This document shows, piece after piece, positions 8,650 through 17,217 of a stretch of DNA of 40,295 bases (the first letter of the stretch is position 1; every line of letters begins with the position of its first letter). The stretch spans positions 1 through 40,295 of the forward strand of contig CAKKQC010000002.1 in the NCBI GenBank assembly GCA_919901855.1, given 5' to 3'. This stretch comes from a bacterium. GTDB taxonomy: Bacteria; Oederibacteriota; CAKKQC01. The notes beneath the pieces were generated by a model that saw only the letters and a list, made by a program, of their open reading frames with translations, was not told where the DNA came from and ran no database searches. Both the position numbers and the translations under genes were made by a program.

Positions 8650-11094
8650 GTGAATGCCGTGCCGTACCCCCTGCTCGCGGGGATCGTCTGGGTCCTGTGG
8701 GCCGCCGCGCAGGCGGCCCGGGGCGGGGCGGAATGGGGGACGGCCCTCCGGGCGTGGAGCGCGGTGCCGTGGGGGCAGGTGTTCACCCCCGGCCTCCTGG
8801 TGGCGCCCTTGCGGCATGCGGCCCTGATCGCGGCGGCCCTCGTGGCGGCGTTCGTGTTCGCGGGGGTGGGCGCGCCGCTTCGCGACTGGTTCGACCCGCC
8901 GGCGCCGCGGACCCGGGACCGCGCGCTCCAGGAGCGGGCGCTCGAGCGGCGGGCACTCGCGGTCTTGTTCGGCTTCTCGCTGGCGGGCGCCGGCCTGCTG
9001 GCGCTCGCGCTCGCGGGGCTCTGCTACTCCGGGTTCCTGGTGGCGGGCGCCGTCGCCGGGCTCCTCCTGCCGGGGACCCGAGACCTTGCGGCCTCAGCCG
9101 GCCGTGCGGCCTCAGCCGGCCGGGCGGGCGCGCTCGGGTGCGCGGCGGGCGGGGCGCGAGGGCGTCTCGCGCCGGCCGGCCGGGGCTGGTTGGCGGTCGC
9201 GCTCGGCCCCGGGGCCGTGGTCCTCCTGCTCGCGTTGGTGCCCGACATGCACGTGGACACCTACACGTACCACCTCGCGATTCCCGAACAGCTCCTCCGG
9301 GTGCACCGGTTCACGGCGGAGGGGACGAGCCTGGCGCACCAGTGTCCGCTGACGGCGGAGCTCGTCTACCTGGCGGCGGTCGCGACCGGCCGGGACGCGC
9401 TGGCCCACTGGCTCCAGCTCGTTCCATTCGCGGCCGGCGCGGCGCTGCTCGTCGCGTGGGCCGCCGCCGCCGGGGGCCGGACGGCGGGATGGCTCGCCCT
9501 CGTGCTGGTCGCGACGTACGGCGAGACGGGGCGGCAGGCATTGGTGGCCAAGAACGACCTCGCCGCGGCCGGCTACGTGCTGGCGGGCGCCGTGCTCCTG
9601 GCGCGCGGCCGCACGGCGCCGGGGCTCGTCCTGTTCGGGTGCGGCGCCGGAGTGAAGTTCAACGCCATGATCCTGGCCGCCGTCGCCGCGGTCCTCGTGA
9701 TCCCGCGGCGCGGCGTCCTCCGCGCGCTCGCCTGCGCGGCCCTGCCCGTGGCGCCGTGGCTGGTCAAGAGCTGGCTCATGGTCGGGGACCCGCTCTGGCC
9801 GGTCCTCGCGCGCTGGTGGCCGGGGGCCCTCACGGACGCGGCCTCCCAACGGGCGGTCGAGGTGATGCGGGGCGTCCCGCGTCCCAACCTCCCCGCGGAC
9901 GTCGCGACGATACTGGGCTCGTCCCACCCCCTGCTCCTCGCCCTCCTCCCGTGGGCGTTGGCGGCGGCCTGGCGCGGCGGCGCCGGACGGCGGTGGCTGG
10001 CCGCCTTCTCGGTACTCGGCGTGGCCGTGCTCGCGGCGACCGTGCCGTCCGAATGGGAACGGCTGGCGTTGCCGGCGATCCTGGCCTGGGGGGCCCTGGC
10101 GGCCGTCGCCGCCGTCCGGGCCCGGCTCTGGCCGGTCCCTTCCGGGGTCCGCCGCGCACTCCTGGCGGCCGTCGTTGTCGCCTGCTGGGTCCCTGTCGGG
10201 GCCGTCGTGGCTACGAGTACGGACGCGAGGACGGCGGCGGCGTGGCTCGCGGGGTCGCTGTCCCCGGAGGCGCACCGGGCCCTGCGGCTGACGACGTACG
10301 AGGAGACCGCGGCGGCTCTGCGCGCCCTGCCGGACGTCCGGCGTCTCCTCCTCATCGGCGAGATCCGTACGTACCGGCTCCCGGGTCGGGCCCTGTCGGA
10401 ACGGTGCTGGGGCCGGACTTGGGGCTGGGTGCTGGCGGGGGAGCGCGCCACGCCGGGGCGAATGCGCGTGGCGATGCGTCAGATGAACGTCAGGCACCTG
10501 GTCTACAACTTCGTGACCGAGGGCTTCCCGCACGCGTCCGCGGAGCCGTTCACTTGGGGAGACGCCCGGCTTGCGCGCTGGCGGACGTTCGTGGCCCGGG
10601 ACCTCGAGATCGTGATCCGGCCCCGGCACGTGGATCACGAGAACGGCGGGTTCTGCGTCTACGCGCTCCGGTTGCCGCCGCTGGCCGCCGATCCCGCGTA
10701 CCTCGAGTACCTGCCCGGCCTCGCCAGCCTCTACGGGACCGTCGTGACGCACGGGCTGACCGGGGACGCGAAGGGGTGGATCCTGGCCGCGCTCGCACTC
10801 GCCGCGCGCCTGCCGAACGTGGACTTCGTCGGCGATCTCGTCGGGGGCGGGTATGCCGCCATGCACCGCTGGCCGGAGGCGTACCGGTGGTATGCGCCGG
10901 GCATCCGGCACGGTACGGTCGACGACCAGAACTGGTGGGACACGGCGCTGGCCGCGGGGGCGCTGGGCCGGTTCGACGAATCCTACCGGTGCTTCATCCG
11001 GGCGGTCGAGATCTCGCCCTACCTGGCCCCCGCCGCCGAGCAGGCCCTGGGGGAGCTCCACCGGGCCGCCGCCCAGGACAGCCGCTATCGCTGA
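8650..11094 (+). CDS. GT-C-type membrane protein with soluble domain and TPR-like tail (paralog B)
   Basis: An 814-aa polytopic protein of the same family as 3676-5934. D203-x3-Y-H208 (VDTYTYHLAIPE) sits in the first large loop, VAKND in a later loop, and PWLVKSWLMVGDP before the final membrane helices. The soluble domain (about 550-690) carries RQMNVRHLVYNF. After YLPGL comes a helical TPR-type region (about 700-805; WPEAYRWYAPG, FDESYRCFIRAVEISP). An 18-bp perfect tandem repeat at 9087-9122 encodes the hydrophilic linker AASAGRAASAGR after the third helix. The start is GTG 8650; GTG 8659 is also possible. The gap of 66 bp from the aminotransferase suggests the same operon. Specific activity is unknown. 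Confidence 0.75.
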   Translation: MNAVPYPLLAGIVWVLWAAAQAARGGAEWGTALRAWSAVPWGQVFTPGLLVAPLRHAALIAAALVAAFVFAGVGAPLRDWFDPPAPRTRDRALQERALERRALAVLFGFSLAGAGLLALALAGLCYSGFLVAGAVAGLLLPGTRDLAASAGRAASAGRAGALGCAAGGARGRLAPAGRGWLAVALGPGAVVLLLALVPDMHVDTYTYHLAIPEQLLRVHRFTAEGTSLAHQCPLTAELVYLAAVATGRDALAHWLQLVPFAAGAALLVAWAAAAGGRTAGWLALVLVATYGETGRQALVAKNDLAAAGYVLAGAVLLARGRTAPGLVLFGCGAGVKFNAMILAAVAAVLVIPRRGVLRALACAALPVAPWLVKSWLMVGDPLWPVLARWWPGALTDAASQRAVEVMRGVPRPNLPADVATILGSSHPLLLALLPWALAAAWRGGAGRRWLAAFSVLGVAVLAATVPSEWERLALPAILAWGALAAVAAVRARLWPVPSGVRRALLAAVVVACWVPVGAVVATSTDARTAAAWLAGSLSPEAHRALRLTTYEETAAALRALPDVRRLLLIGEIRTYRLPGRALSERCWGRTWGWVLAGERATPGRMRVAMRQMNVRHLVYNFVTEGFPHASAEPFTWGDARLARWRTFVARDLEIVIRPRHVDHENGGFCVYALRLPPLAADPAYLEYLPGLASLYGTVVTHGLTGDAKGWILAALALAARLPNVDFVGDLVGGGYAAMHRWPEAYRWYAPGIRHGTVDDQNWWDTALAAGALGRFDESYRCFIRAVEISPYLAPAAEQALGELHRAAAQDSRYR
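9087..9122 (+). repeat. 18-bp perfect tandem duplication inside paralog B
   Basis: The unit TGCGGCCTCAGCCGGCCG occurs twice in direct succession (9087-9104, 9105-9122). It keeps the frame and lengthens a loop between membrane helices. Confidence 0.85.
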
Positions 11095-11139
11095 TAGTGG
11101 CGGCCACGGGGCAGGGACCTTCCCTCCCGGGTCGGGTGT

Positions 11140-11145
11140 TAGCAT
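11140..11145 (+). promoter_or_regulatory. -10-like TAGCAT before the 11155 gene
   Basis: TAGCAT is 9 nt before ATG 11155 in a 60-bp gap after paralog B, so this gene probably has its own near-leaderless promoter. No convincing -35 is seen. Confidence 0.4.
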
Positions 11146-11154
11146 ATTGGGAAC

Positions 11155-11943
11155 ATGACTACCGCGACGCTCGGACGCGTGACGCTTTCCCGGTTTCTCC
11201 TCGGGAGCAACCCCTTCAGCGGATTCTCACACCAGGGCCACGAGCGCGACTCCGCCATGGTCCGGCACTACACGACCGCCCATATCAAGGAGGTCCTGTT
11301 CGAGGCCGAGCGGCTCGGGATCACGGGGGTCGTGGCGCGGACGGATCACCACGTGATGCGGGTCCTCCGCGAGTACTGGGACGAGGGCGGCAAGCTGAAC
11401 TGGTCCGCCCAGACCTGTCCCGGCGTCGGACCGACGGAGATGTGCGTGCGCGAGGCGGTGTCGGGCGGCGCGAAATCATGCCACATTCACGGCGGGGTCA
11501 TGGACCACCTGGTCGCCACGGGACAGACGGACGAGGTGAAGCGCGGGATCGACCTCCTCCGCGAGCACGGTCTTGCGGCCGGGATCGCGGGCCACAACGT
11601 CCGCGTCTTCGAGTGGGCGGAGAAGAACCTGGACGTCGACTACTACATGTGCTGCTACTACAACCCATCGCCGCGCGAGGACGCGCCCGAGCACGTGCAT
11701 GGGGCGACCGAGCAGTACCGCGAGTCGGACCGGAAGGCGATGACCGACCTGATCCGCACCCTCAAGAAGCCCGTGATCCATTACAAGATCCTGGCGGCGG
11801 GACGGAACGACCCGGAAGAGGCGTTCGCGTTCGCGGCGAAGGTCATGCGGGCGAGCGACTTCGTCTGCGTCGGCGTTTACGCCAAGGACGACCCCGCCAT
11901 GCTCCGGAAGGACGTCGAGCTCTTCGACCGCCTCGTCAAGTAG
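11155..11943 (+). CDS. Conserved protein of unknown function, predicted alpha/beta barrel
   Basis: A 262-aa soluble protein without signal peptide or membrane segment. Alternating strand/helix phrases (FLLGSNPFSGF; GITGVVARTDHH; SCHIHGGVMD; AAGIAGHNV; VDYYMCCYYNP; PVIHYKILAAGR; DFVCVGVYAKDD) read like the successive strands of a TIM barrel, each ending in polar or His-rich loops suited to an active site, perhaps with a metal. An NPFSG-type N-terminus is familiar from uncharacterised barrel proteins resembling aldo/keto reductases, but I cannot name the family. It follows the polysaccharide genes and converges with the deacetylase gene, overlapping its 3' end by 8 bp. A role in sugar metabolism is only a guess from position. 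Confidence 0.7.
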   Translation: MTTATLGRVTLSRFLLGSNPFSGFSHQGHERDSAMVRHYTTAHIKEVLFEAERLGITGVVARTDHHVMRVLREYWDEGGKLNWSAQTCPGVGPTEMCVREAVSGGAKSCHIHGGVMDHLVATGQTDEVKRGIDLLREHGLAAGIAGHNVRVFEWAEKNLDVDYYMCCYYNPSPREDAPEHVHGATEQYRESDRKAMTDLIRTLKKPVIHYKILAAGRNDPEEAFAFAAKVMRASDFVCVGVYAKDDPAMLRKDVELFDRLVK

Positions 11944-13126
11944 GCGCCCCTGAACGTCCACGCCACCAGGCCTCGACGTCGCGCGGGAGCGCCCGCCAGG
12001 CGTCCGGGTCGGCCGCGACCGCCTCCACGAGCTTCCCGTATGCCTTCAGCGCGCCGGGGGTGACCGAGATCCACGATTCGGGATGCGTGAGCGCGAGCGC
12101 CATCCCGGCACGGGACCGGATCCAGCCGAGCTTCCCGGCCTGAACAGTGGCGATGCGTTCGGCGTCGTCGCCGTACAGGCACCGGATCGAGAGGTCGTCG
12201 GGAATCGTGACCGGCAGCTCGAGGAGCCGGCCGTGGAAGAACGGGAAGACGGTGCAGCACCCCTGGCGCCCGGGCGCGCCGAACAGCTCGGCGGCCGTGT
12301 CGCGCGCCGAGGAGTCGTACCCGAAGACGTCCTCGAGCCCCGCGAGCAGGCCGGGTGTCCTCAGGAAGTTCGGGCTCCGGAATCCGCGGGGGGCGAAGGC
12401 GCCGAGCGAGAGGGCGGCCGCGGCGGCCTCCCGCCGGATCCGCTCCGTCGGGCGGAACGCGAACCGGTAATCGTGCCGCGGCCCGTGCCAGGCGATCTCG
12501 TGGCCGCGGGCGGCGAGTGTCTCGAGCGCCCGGAAAGCGGCCGGCAGGTGCTCGGAACACACGTGCCACGAGGACCGCAGGCCGTGGGCCTCCTCGATCT
12601 CGGCGAGAGCCTTCCAGCGGTCGTGGCGGAACGCGTCGAGGCTGTCGAAGTCGTGCGACAGTACGGCCGCCCACGTGTGGCCGCCGGGCCACAGTGGCTC
12701 GGGCGATCTCCGCCGCCCGGACGCGGCTTCCGCCGCCCGGACGATCGTGCGGATGTCCTCGACGAGCGACTCCACGGGCCACCCGGGAAACCCCTCCGCC
12801 CGGAGCCGGGGGGCGACCGACGCGCGCAGGAGCGCCTCGCGAACGGCCGACGGAATCCAGCCGGACGGAACGGCAAGCCGCGAGTGCCAGGGACGTCCGG
12901 CGGGGACATAGGCTTCGGTCACGAGCCGCTGGACCGAGGCCTCGGGGTCCCAGGCGAGCCGGACGACGCCGGGCTCCGGCTGCGTGAAGGGGATCGCGAC
13001 CGTTTCCGGGGTCGCGAGCACGCCGGGCTCGATGTATACGCCGGGCCCCGCGGGGGACCCCGTCCACGGCCGAAGTGTTATCGGTTCCGCCGGGAAATGG
13101 AAACCGCGAACGAGGGACGGGGACAC
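11936..13126 (-). CDS. Polysaccharide deacetylase-family protein
   Basis: About 396 aa. The NodB-type deacetylase domain occupies roughly residues 150-350. The motif HDFDS (158-162) supplies the catalytic base D159 and metal-ligand D161, HGPRH (H214, H218) the remaining metal ligands, and RGFRSPNFLRT the third motif. The first 140 residues form an extra N-terminal domain that I do not recognise. Such enzymes remove N-acetyl groups from cell-surface glycans; no signal peptide is evident, so it may act on a cytoplasmic lipid- or nucleotide-linked substrate. The start is uncertain: GTG 13126, 11 bases after the upstream stop, is chosen; no ATG is near. It is last in the minus-strand operon. Confidence 0.8.
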   Translation of the reverse strand: MSPSLVRGFHFPAEPITLRPWTGSPAGPGVYIEPGVLATPETVAIPFTQPEPGVVRLAWDPEASVQRLVTEAYVPAGRPWHSRLAVPSGWIPSAVREALLRASVAPRLRAEGFPGWPVESLVEDIRTIVRAAEAASGRRRSPEPLWPGGHTWAAVLSHDFDSLDAFRHDRWKALAEIEEAHGLRSSWHVCSEHLPAAFRALETLAARGHEIAWHGPRHDYRFAFRPTERIRREAAAAALSLGAFAPRGFRSPNFLRTPGLLAGLEDVFGYDSSARDTAAELFGAPGRQGCCTVFPFFHGRLLELPVTIPDDLSIRCLYGDDAERIATVQAGKLGWIRSRAGMALALTHPESWISVTPGALKAYGKLVEAVAADPDAWRALPRDVEAWWRGRSGAPT

Positions 13127-13137
13127 GGTCGCGGCGC

Positions 13138-14001
13138 TCAGGGCGCCACCGCCGCGATCCCGATGCGCATCGCGCACCGGCGGACGAGCGGGATGCGGGA
13201 GAGCAGGCGGTCGGCGGGCGCCATCCAGCGGCGCACGGCGGTTTCCTCGAACCGGTGCGGGACCCAGTTGAACTCGAACGCCTCCGTGATCCGGAATCCG
13301 GCGGCGCGAATCCGCCGGTTCCACCCCCAGGGCGTGCTCTCGAGGAGCTGGCCGGTCCAGAGGCGGGCCTTGCGCCACTCCCGGAGGCCGAGCAGGAGGT
13401 AGGGGAAATGAAGCAGGTAGTTCATGTCGATCAGGAGGAGCCGCCCGCCGGGCTTGAGGACCCGCCGGGTCTCGCCCAGCGCGGCGTCCTTGTCGACGCA
13501 GTAGGACAGCGCGTTCATCGCTACGACGGCGTCAAAGACGCCGTCCCGGAAGGGGAGCCGTTCGGCGTCGGCGACGACGCCCGCCTCCAGGCGGCCGTGC
13601 TCCCGCGCCCACCGCAGCATGCCGGGTGCGATGTCGGAGGCGATCACGCGGCCCGCCATCCGGCGAAGCTCCACGGTCAGCTTCCCCGTGCCCGCCCCGA
13701 TCTCGAGGACGGTGTCCCGGGGGCCGAGGTGGCGGGCGAGAAACGGGACGTACTTCTCCCTGATCGACCAGGCGCCCCCGGGGTGGCCGATCCCGTGCGA
13801 CGCTTCGTAGCCGGGGGCGGCGGCGTCGTAGTAGGCGGCGATCCTGGTCCGGGTCGCGCCGGGCCCGGGTAGCGTCAGGACGGGGAATCCCGCGGCGACC
13901 TCGTAGGTCGCCGCGCATGCCGGACAGGCGAATGAACTCCCCTCGTCAAGATCGGCCGAGCCGCACCGCGGGCACCGGAGCAGTCCGGCGAATACGCTCA
14001 C
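13138..14001 (-). CDS. SAM methyltransferase with Trm112-like zinc ribbon
   Basis: 287 aa. The N-terminus has two CxxC pairs (C10/C13 and C26/C29) in a Trm112/YcaR-like zinc ribbon with the usual FPVL ending. A class I methyltransferase domain follows, with motif I VLEIGAGTG (98-106), an acidic SD after motif II, ADAERLPF, and KPGGRLLLID. This architecture is typical of small-molecule or glycan/lipid methyltransferases of the type-11 group. The GTG start at 14001 has AGGAG just upstream, unusually close. The gene sits between the small secreted protein and the deacetylase, with an 11-base gap to the latter, so they may modify the same surface molecule (inference). Confidence 0.85.
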   Translation of the reverse strand: MSVFAGLLRCPRCGSADLDEGSSFACPACAATYEVAAGFPVLTLPGPGATRTRIAAYYDAAAPGYEASHGIGHPGGAWSIREKYVPFLARHLGPRDTVLEIGAGTGKLTVELRRMAGRVIASDIAPGMLRWAREHGRLEAGVVADAERLPFRDGVFDAVVAMNALSYCVDKDAALGETRRVLKPGGRLLLIDMNYLLHFPYLLLGLREWRKARLWTGQLLESTPWGWNRRIRAAGFRITEAFEFNWVPHRFEETAVRRWMAPADRLLSRIPLVRRCAMRIGIAAVAP

Positions 14002-14053
14002 GCTCCTGGCCGCCGCGGACGAGCGGGACGGTTCGCGGGCCCGTCGCCGGGCC

Positions 14054-14386
14054 CTAGAGGCACTCCAGTTCCGTGACCGTGAAGTCGGGCTTGTAGGTCA
14101 CGCGGATCCGGGCCTTGGCCGCGCGGGCGCCGAGCAGCAGCGTGATGGCGGCCTGGTTCGACGTGTCCAACTTGAAGGCCGACGGCGTGCCGGTCTCCGC
14201 GGGGATGATCTCGAAATAGAGCTTGCCCGCGGTCGGTCCTTCCAGCGGCAGCGTCAACACCTTGATCGGCCCCACGGCCACGGCCAGGTCCTGGGCGGTG
14301 TCGTCGGCCTGGGGGGCGCCCGTGAACACGGCCAGCGTGCCCAGCACGAGGACGGACGCGATCGCGATCCAGACGGTACGTTTCAT
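14054..14386 (-). CDS. Small secreted protein of unknown function
   Basis: 110 aa with a clear signal peptide (K-R, a hydrophobic core IAIASVLVLGTLAVF, and an A-Q-A-type cleavage region near residue 26). The mature 85 residues alternate short beta-strand-like stretches and end in a C-terminal ECL. No family is recognised. ATG 14386 is fixed by GGAGGAGGA a few bases upstream. A perfect TATAAT lies 32 nt before the start, so this gene, unlike most here, has a leader with a strong Shine-Dalgarno site and probably high expression. A GGGCCC-N6-GGGCCC hairpin (14037-14054) overlaps its stop. Confidence 0.75.
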   Translation of the reverse strand: MKRTVWIAIASVLVLGTLAVFTGAPQADDTAQDLAVAVGPIKVLTLPLEGPTAGKLYFEIIPAETGTPSAFKLDTSNQAAITLLLGARAAKARIRVTYKPDFTVTELECL

Positions 14387-14418
14387 GGGCTCCTCCTCCA
14401 CAAGGGTCTCGAACCTCA

Positions 14419-14424
14419 ATTATA
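14419..14424 (-). promoter_or_regulatory. Consensus -10 box TATAAT for the small secreted protein gene
   Basis: TATAAT on the minus strand lies between the dapF stop and the small secreted gene, 32 nt from ATG 14386. This leaves a leader of about 25 nt carrying the strong GGAGGAGGA site. No good -35 is found at 17-18 nt; a TTGACG lies 26 nt upstream, which is too far for the usual spacing. Confidence 0.6.
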
Positions 14425-14435
14425 GGGGCTGGCCG

Positions 14436-15320
14436 TCACCGATGACGAAGCGTCAATATACCGCGGCGGGAGGCCGCGGAATCGCGGCGCAGCGCCGCGA
14501 GCAAGTCCTTGCCGAGCACGCCCGTCGCGACTTCCACCGCCGGGCCGGTCATCGTCAGCCGCCAGGCGTCGTCCAGCCCGATCGCGAGCGAGCCGCCGGG
14601 CATGGCCACCGTGACCGCGTCCCCGAGCAGGCCGAGGCGCCGGCCCGCCGCCGCCACCGCGCACGCGGACGATCCCGAGGCCTGCGTCTCGCCCGCGCCG
14701 CGTTCCCAGATGATCGCCTCGACCCGGCGCCGGGAGACGGCGTGCGCGAACTGGACGTTCGTGCGCTCGGGGAAGAGCCGGTGCCGCTCGATCAGGGGGC
14801 CCAGCCGGCGCAGGGCGCCCAAGTCGAGCCGGGGGAGGTAGAAGACCGCGTGCGGGTTGCCGACCGAGACCCCGGTGAAGATATAGGTCCGGCCGCCGAC
14901 GGCTATACGCTCCCGGACCGCCTCGCGCCGGGGCCCTCGCATCGGCAGGGCCCGGCTGTCGAACGTCGCGGTCCCCAAGTCGACCGTGAACCGGGTGCCG
15001 TTCCCGAGGACGCGCGCCCGGATCCGTCCGCCCGCGGTCTCGATCGTGTACTCGCGCCGGCCGGGCAAGCCCCACCGGTGGAGGTACCGGGCGAAGATGC
15101 GGGCGCCGTTCCCGGACTTCTGCGCCTCGCTCCCGTCGGGGTTGAAGATCCGCATCCTCGCGTCGGCGCCGCGGCCCGGCTCGTGCAGCAGGATGCCGTC
15201 GCTCCCGATCCCGAAGTGGCGGTCGCAGATGAGCCGGATTACGGGCGGGGTCAGCCGGAATCCGAGCGAACCGGCGCGCAGAACGAGGTAGTCGTTGCCG
15301 AGCCCGTGCCCCTTGAACAT
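14436..15320 (-). CDS. dapF: Diaminopimelate epimerase-like protein with Ser at both catalytic Cys sites
   Basis: 294 aa, full length for DapF, with both pseudo-symmetrical halves: FKGHGLGNDYLVL at the N-terminus, FNPDGSEAQKSGNGAR and GAGETQASGSSACA. DapF interconverts LL- and meso-diaminopimelate with two cysteines acting as acid and base. Here the codons at those places are TCC (S69, MCGNG replaced by KSGNG) and TCG (S215, ACGTG replaced by ASGSS); a Cys appears only three residues after S215. The phosphate/carboxylate-binding surroundings are otherwise kept. It may be a divergent epimerase of the same or another amino acid, or an isomerase-like relative; DAP activity should not be assumed. 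ATG 15320 is 23 bases downstream of pal in the same operon. Confidence 0.8.
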   Translation of the reverse strand: MFKGHGLGNDYLVLRAGSLGFRLTPPVIRLICDRHFGIGSDGILLHEPGRGADARMRIFNPDGSEAQKSGNGARIFARYLHRWGLPGRREYTIETAGGRIRARVLGNGTRFTVDLGTATFDSRALPMRGPRREAVRERIAVGGRTYIFTGVSVGNPHAVFYLPRLDLGALRRLGPLIERHRLFPERTNVQFAHAVSRRRVEAIIWERGAGETQASGSSACAVAAAGRRLGLLGDAVTVAMPGGSLAIGLDDAWRLTMTGPAVEVATGVLGKDLLAALRRDSAASRRGILTLRHR

Positions 15321-15343
15321 CCAATTCCGCGGCAGACGGGGGT

Positions 15344-15835
15344 TCACTTGCGCTCGACGATCTCGACCCTCCGGTTGCGGCTCCACGCGGACTCGTCGGA
15401 CCCGATGACGGCGGGACGCGCCCGGCCATACGAGATCGGGTACATCCGCTTCTCGTCGATGCCCATCCGCTTGAGGTAGTCGCGTATCGCGTAGGCCCGC
15501 TTCCAGCCGAGGTCGATGTTGTACTCGTCCGTGCCGCGCTCGTCGCAGTGGCCCTCGATATTGACCGAGGCGTCCGCGCGCTCGAGCAGGGCATCGGCCG
15601 CGCGCTTGAGCGCGTCGCGCGCCGCGTCCGGGACTTCGGCGCGGTCGTAGGTGAAATAGATCTTGTCGAACTCGAGTGGCTTCGGGGGGGGCGGCTTCGG
15701 CGCCTCCTGGACGACCGGGGCCGGCGCGGGGGCGGGCTCGGGCGCGGGTTTCACCGGGGGCGTCGCGCACCCGGCAAGCCAGACGGCCAGGCTGCCTGTG
15801 GCAAGGGCTCGGAGCACATTCCGGAGGTGTGTCAT
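15344..15835 (-). CDS. pal: Peptidoglycan-associated lipoprotein Pal (OmpA-like)
   Basis: 163 aa. The type II signal peptide ends in the lipobox LAGC (20-23), so C23 is lipidated. A Pro/Ala-rich linker (about 24-55) follows, then an OmpA-C domain: IYFTYDRAEV, GHCDERGTDEYN and SYGRARP, with the SRNRRVEI tail. Pal anchors the outer membrane to peptidoglycan through the DAP side chain and works with Tol-TolB in cell division. ATG 15835 has GGGAG upstream; a TAGGAT -10-like box at 15871-15866 leaves a leader of ordinary length. Its downstream neighbour is the DapF-like gene, which would link it to DAP supply if that enzyme is active. Confidence 0.92.
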   Translation of the reverse strand: MTHLRNVLRALATGSLAVWLAGCATPPVKPAPEPAPAPAPVVQEAPKPPPPKPLEFDKIYFTYDRAEVPDAARDALKRAADALLERADASVNIEGHCDERGTDEYNIDLGWKRAYAIRDYLKRMGIDEKRMYPISYGRARPAVIGSDESAWSRNRRVEIVERK

Positions 15836-15891
15836 CCTGTCTCCCGCCTCCCTGCGGTCACGGACATCCTAACGCCGGGGGAGGCCGGTTT

Positions 15892-16092
15892 TCAACCGCC
15901 GCCCACGGCCTCGATGACCTCGACTTCGTCTTGCTCGGCCAGCGGGCGGGCGTTGAGGCTGGCGCGCGGCACCACGGTCGCGTTGACGGCCACGGCGACC
16001 GAGCGGGGATCGATCCCCAGGTCATCGAGCAGGCGGGCCAGGGTCAGCCCGTCCGCGATCTCGCGGATTTCCCCGTTCAGCCGGATGCGCAT
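15892..16092 (-). CDS. thiS: ThiS sulfur-carrier protein
   Basis: 66 aa, a ubiquitin-like beta-grasp fold: MRIRLNGE first strand pair, LTLARLLDDLGI helix, and VAVAVNATVVPR. The C-terminus reads EVIEAVGGG; the Gly-Gly end is what ThiF adenylates and what carries the thiocarboxylate for thiazole synthesis in thiamine biosynthesis. ATG 16092 overlaps the thiO stop by one base (TGATG), so translation is coupled. thiG, thiF and thiH are not in the window. Confidence 0.9.
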   Translation of the reverse strand: MRIRLNGEIREIADGLTLARLLDDLGIDPRSVAVAVNATVVPRASLNARPLAEQDEVEVIEAVGGG

Positions 16093-17204
16093 CACGCGAA
16101 CCGGTCCGGCCGGAACGCGCCAAGCGGATGCGACGGCGGCTCGCCCGCCACCAGCTCGCCCGCGACCAGCGCGGTGCCCGGCGCGAGGAGAATGCCCTTC
16201 CGGAAATGCCCGGCGGTCCAGATCAGCCCTTCGCGGCGCGAGCGGCCGATCACGGGCAGCTCGTCGGGCGTGCCGGGCCGCAGGCCGACCCGGACCTCGA
16301 TGAACCTTGCGCCGGCCAGTGGAGGGAAGACCGGAGAGCCGTCCGCGAGCAGGGACGCGACCGCGCCCGCCGTCGGCGCCGTGTCGAATCCGGCATCCTC
16401 CATCGTGGCGCCGAGCAGGAGCCGGTGGTCCAGCGGGCGGGGGACGAGGTAGACGCCGCCGGCCAGCAGGACGCGGCGCGGGGGATCCGGCATCCCGAGG
16501 GCGAGGAGCTGGCCCTTCCGCGGGCGCACCGGCATGGGCTCGGGAGCCCCCGCCAGCCCGCCGGCCCAGGCGCCCGCGGCCACGATCGTGATCCCGGCAG
16601 GCTGGGGGCCCGCGTCGGTGGCGGCGCCCGCGATCCGGGCGCTGCCGCCAAGGAGCCCCGTCACGGTCACACCGCGCACGATCTCGACGCGCGCCCGCTC
16701 GAGGGAGACCAGCAGGGCCTCGCAGAGCCGCCGGGGGTCGACGTGGTGGTCGTCCTCGAGCCACAGGGCCCCCGCGAGCGACGCGGGGAGCCGCGGCTCG
16801 AGCTTCAGCCAGTCCCCGGGATTCGCGAGGAGCGTGGTGTCCGGGAACGCCACCGCTTGGGCGCGGAGATCGTCGAGCTCCGCGGCGTTCCCGGCGAGCG
16901 CGAGCGTCCCGCACTCGTCCCGTCCGGCGTCCACCCCGGTCTCGTCCCGGAGCGCCCGCACCCATTCCGGGTAGAGCCCGCCGCTGAACCGGCAGAACGC
17001 CGCCAGCGCGGGGGGCATCGGGAACGGATGGTGCATTTCGAGCATGCCGGCCGAGGCGGCGGACGCGCCGGCTCCGGGCGCGTCTCGCGAAAGGACTCGG
17101 ACGGCGAGCCCGCGCCGGGCGAGGTCCCGGGCGACCGCCAGACCGATGACGCCGGCGCCGATCACGAGGGCGTCCGGAATCCGGGTGGAGCCGTGCGTGT
17201 CCAT
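16092..17204 (-). CDS. thiO: Glycine oxidase ThiO
   Basis: 370 aa FAD-dependent oxidase of the DAO family. The N-terminal dinucleotide fold is ALVIGAGVIGLAVARDLARRG, interrupted here by no insertion; MLEMHHPF and GHFRKGILLAPGTA near the C-terminus are typical of ThiO, which oxidises glycine to the imine used by thiazole synthase ThiG. It is paired with thiS, which supports the role. ATG 17204 has little Shine-Dalgarno signal; a TATACT element ends 13 nt upstream, so the leader would be very short. First gene of the minus-strand operon, divergent from the TPR gene at 17291. Confidence 0.88.
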   Translation of the reverse strand: MDTHGSTRIPDALVIGAGVIGLAVARDLARRGLAVRVLSRDAPGAGASAASAGMLEMHHPFPMPPALAAFCRFSGGLYPEWVRALRDETGVDAGRDECGTLALAGNAAELDDLRAQAVAFPDTTLLANPGDWLKLEPRLPASLAGALWLEDDHHVDPRRLCEALLVSLERARVEIVRGVTVTGLLGGSARIAGAATDAGPQPAGITIVAAGAWAGGLAGAPEPMPVRPRKGQLLALGMPDPPRRVLLAGGVYLVPRPLDHRLLLGATMEDAGFDTAPTAGAVASLLADGSPVFPPLAGARFIEVRVGLRPGTPDELPVIGRSRREGLIWTAGHFRKGILLAPGTALVAGELVAGEPPSHPLGAFRPDRFA

Positions 17205-17217
17205 GGTTCAGGGCTTC

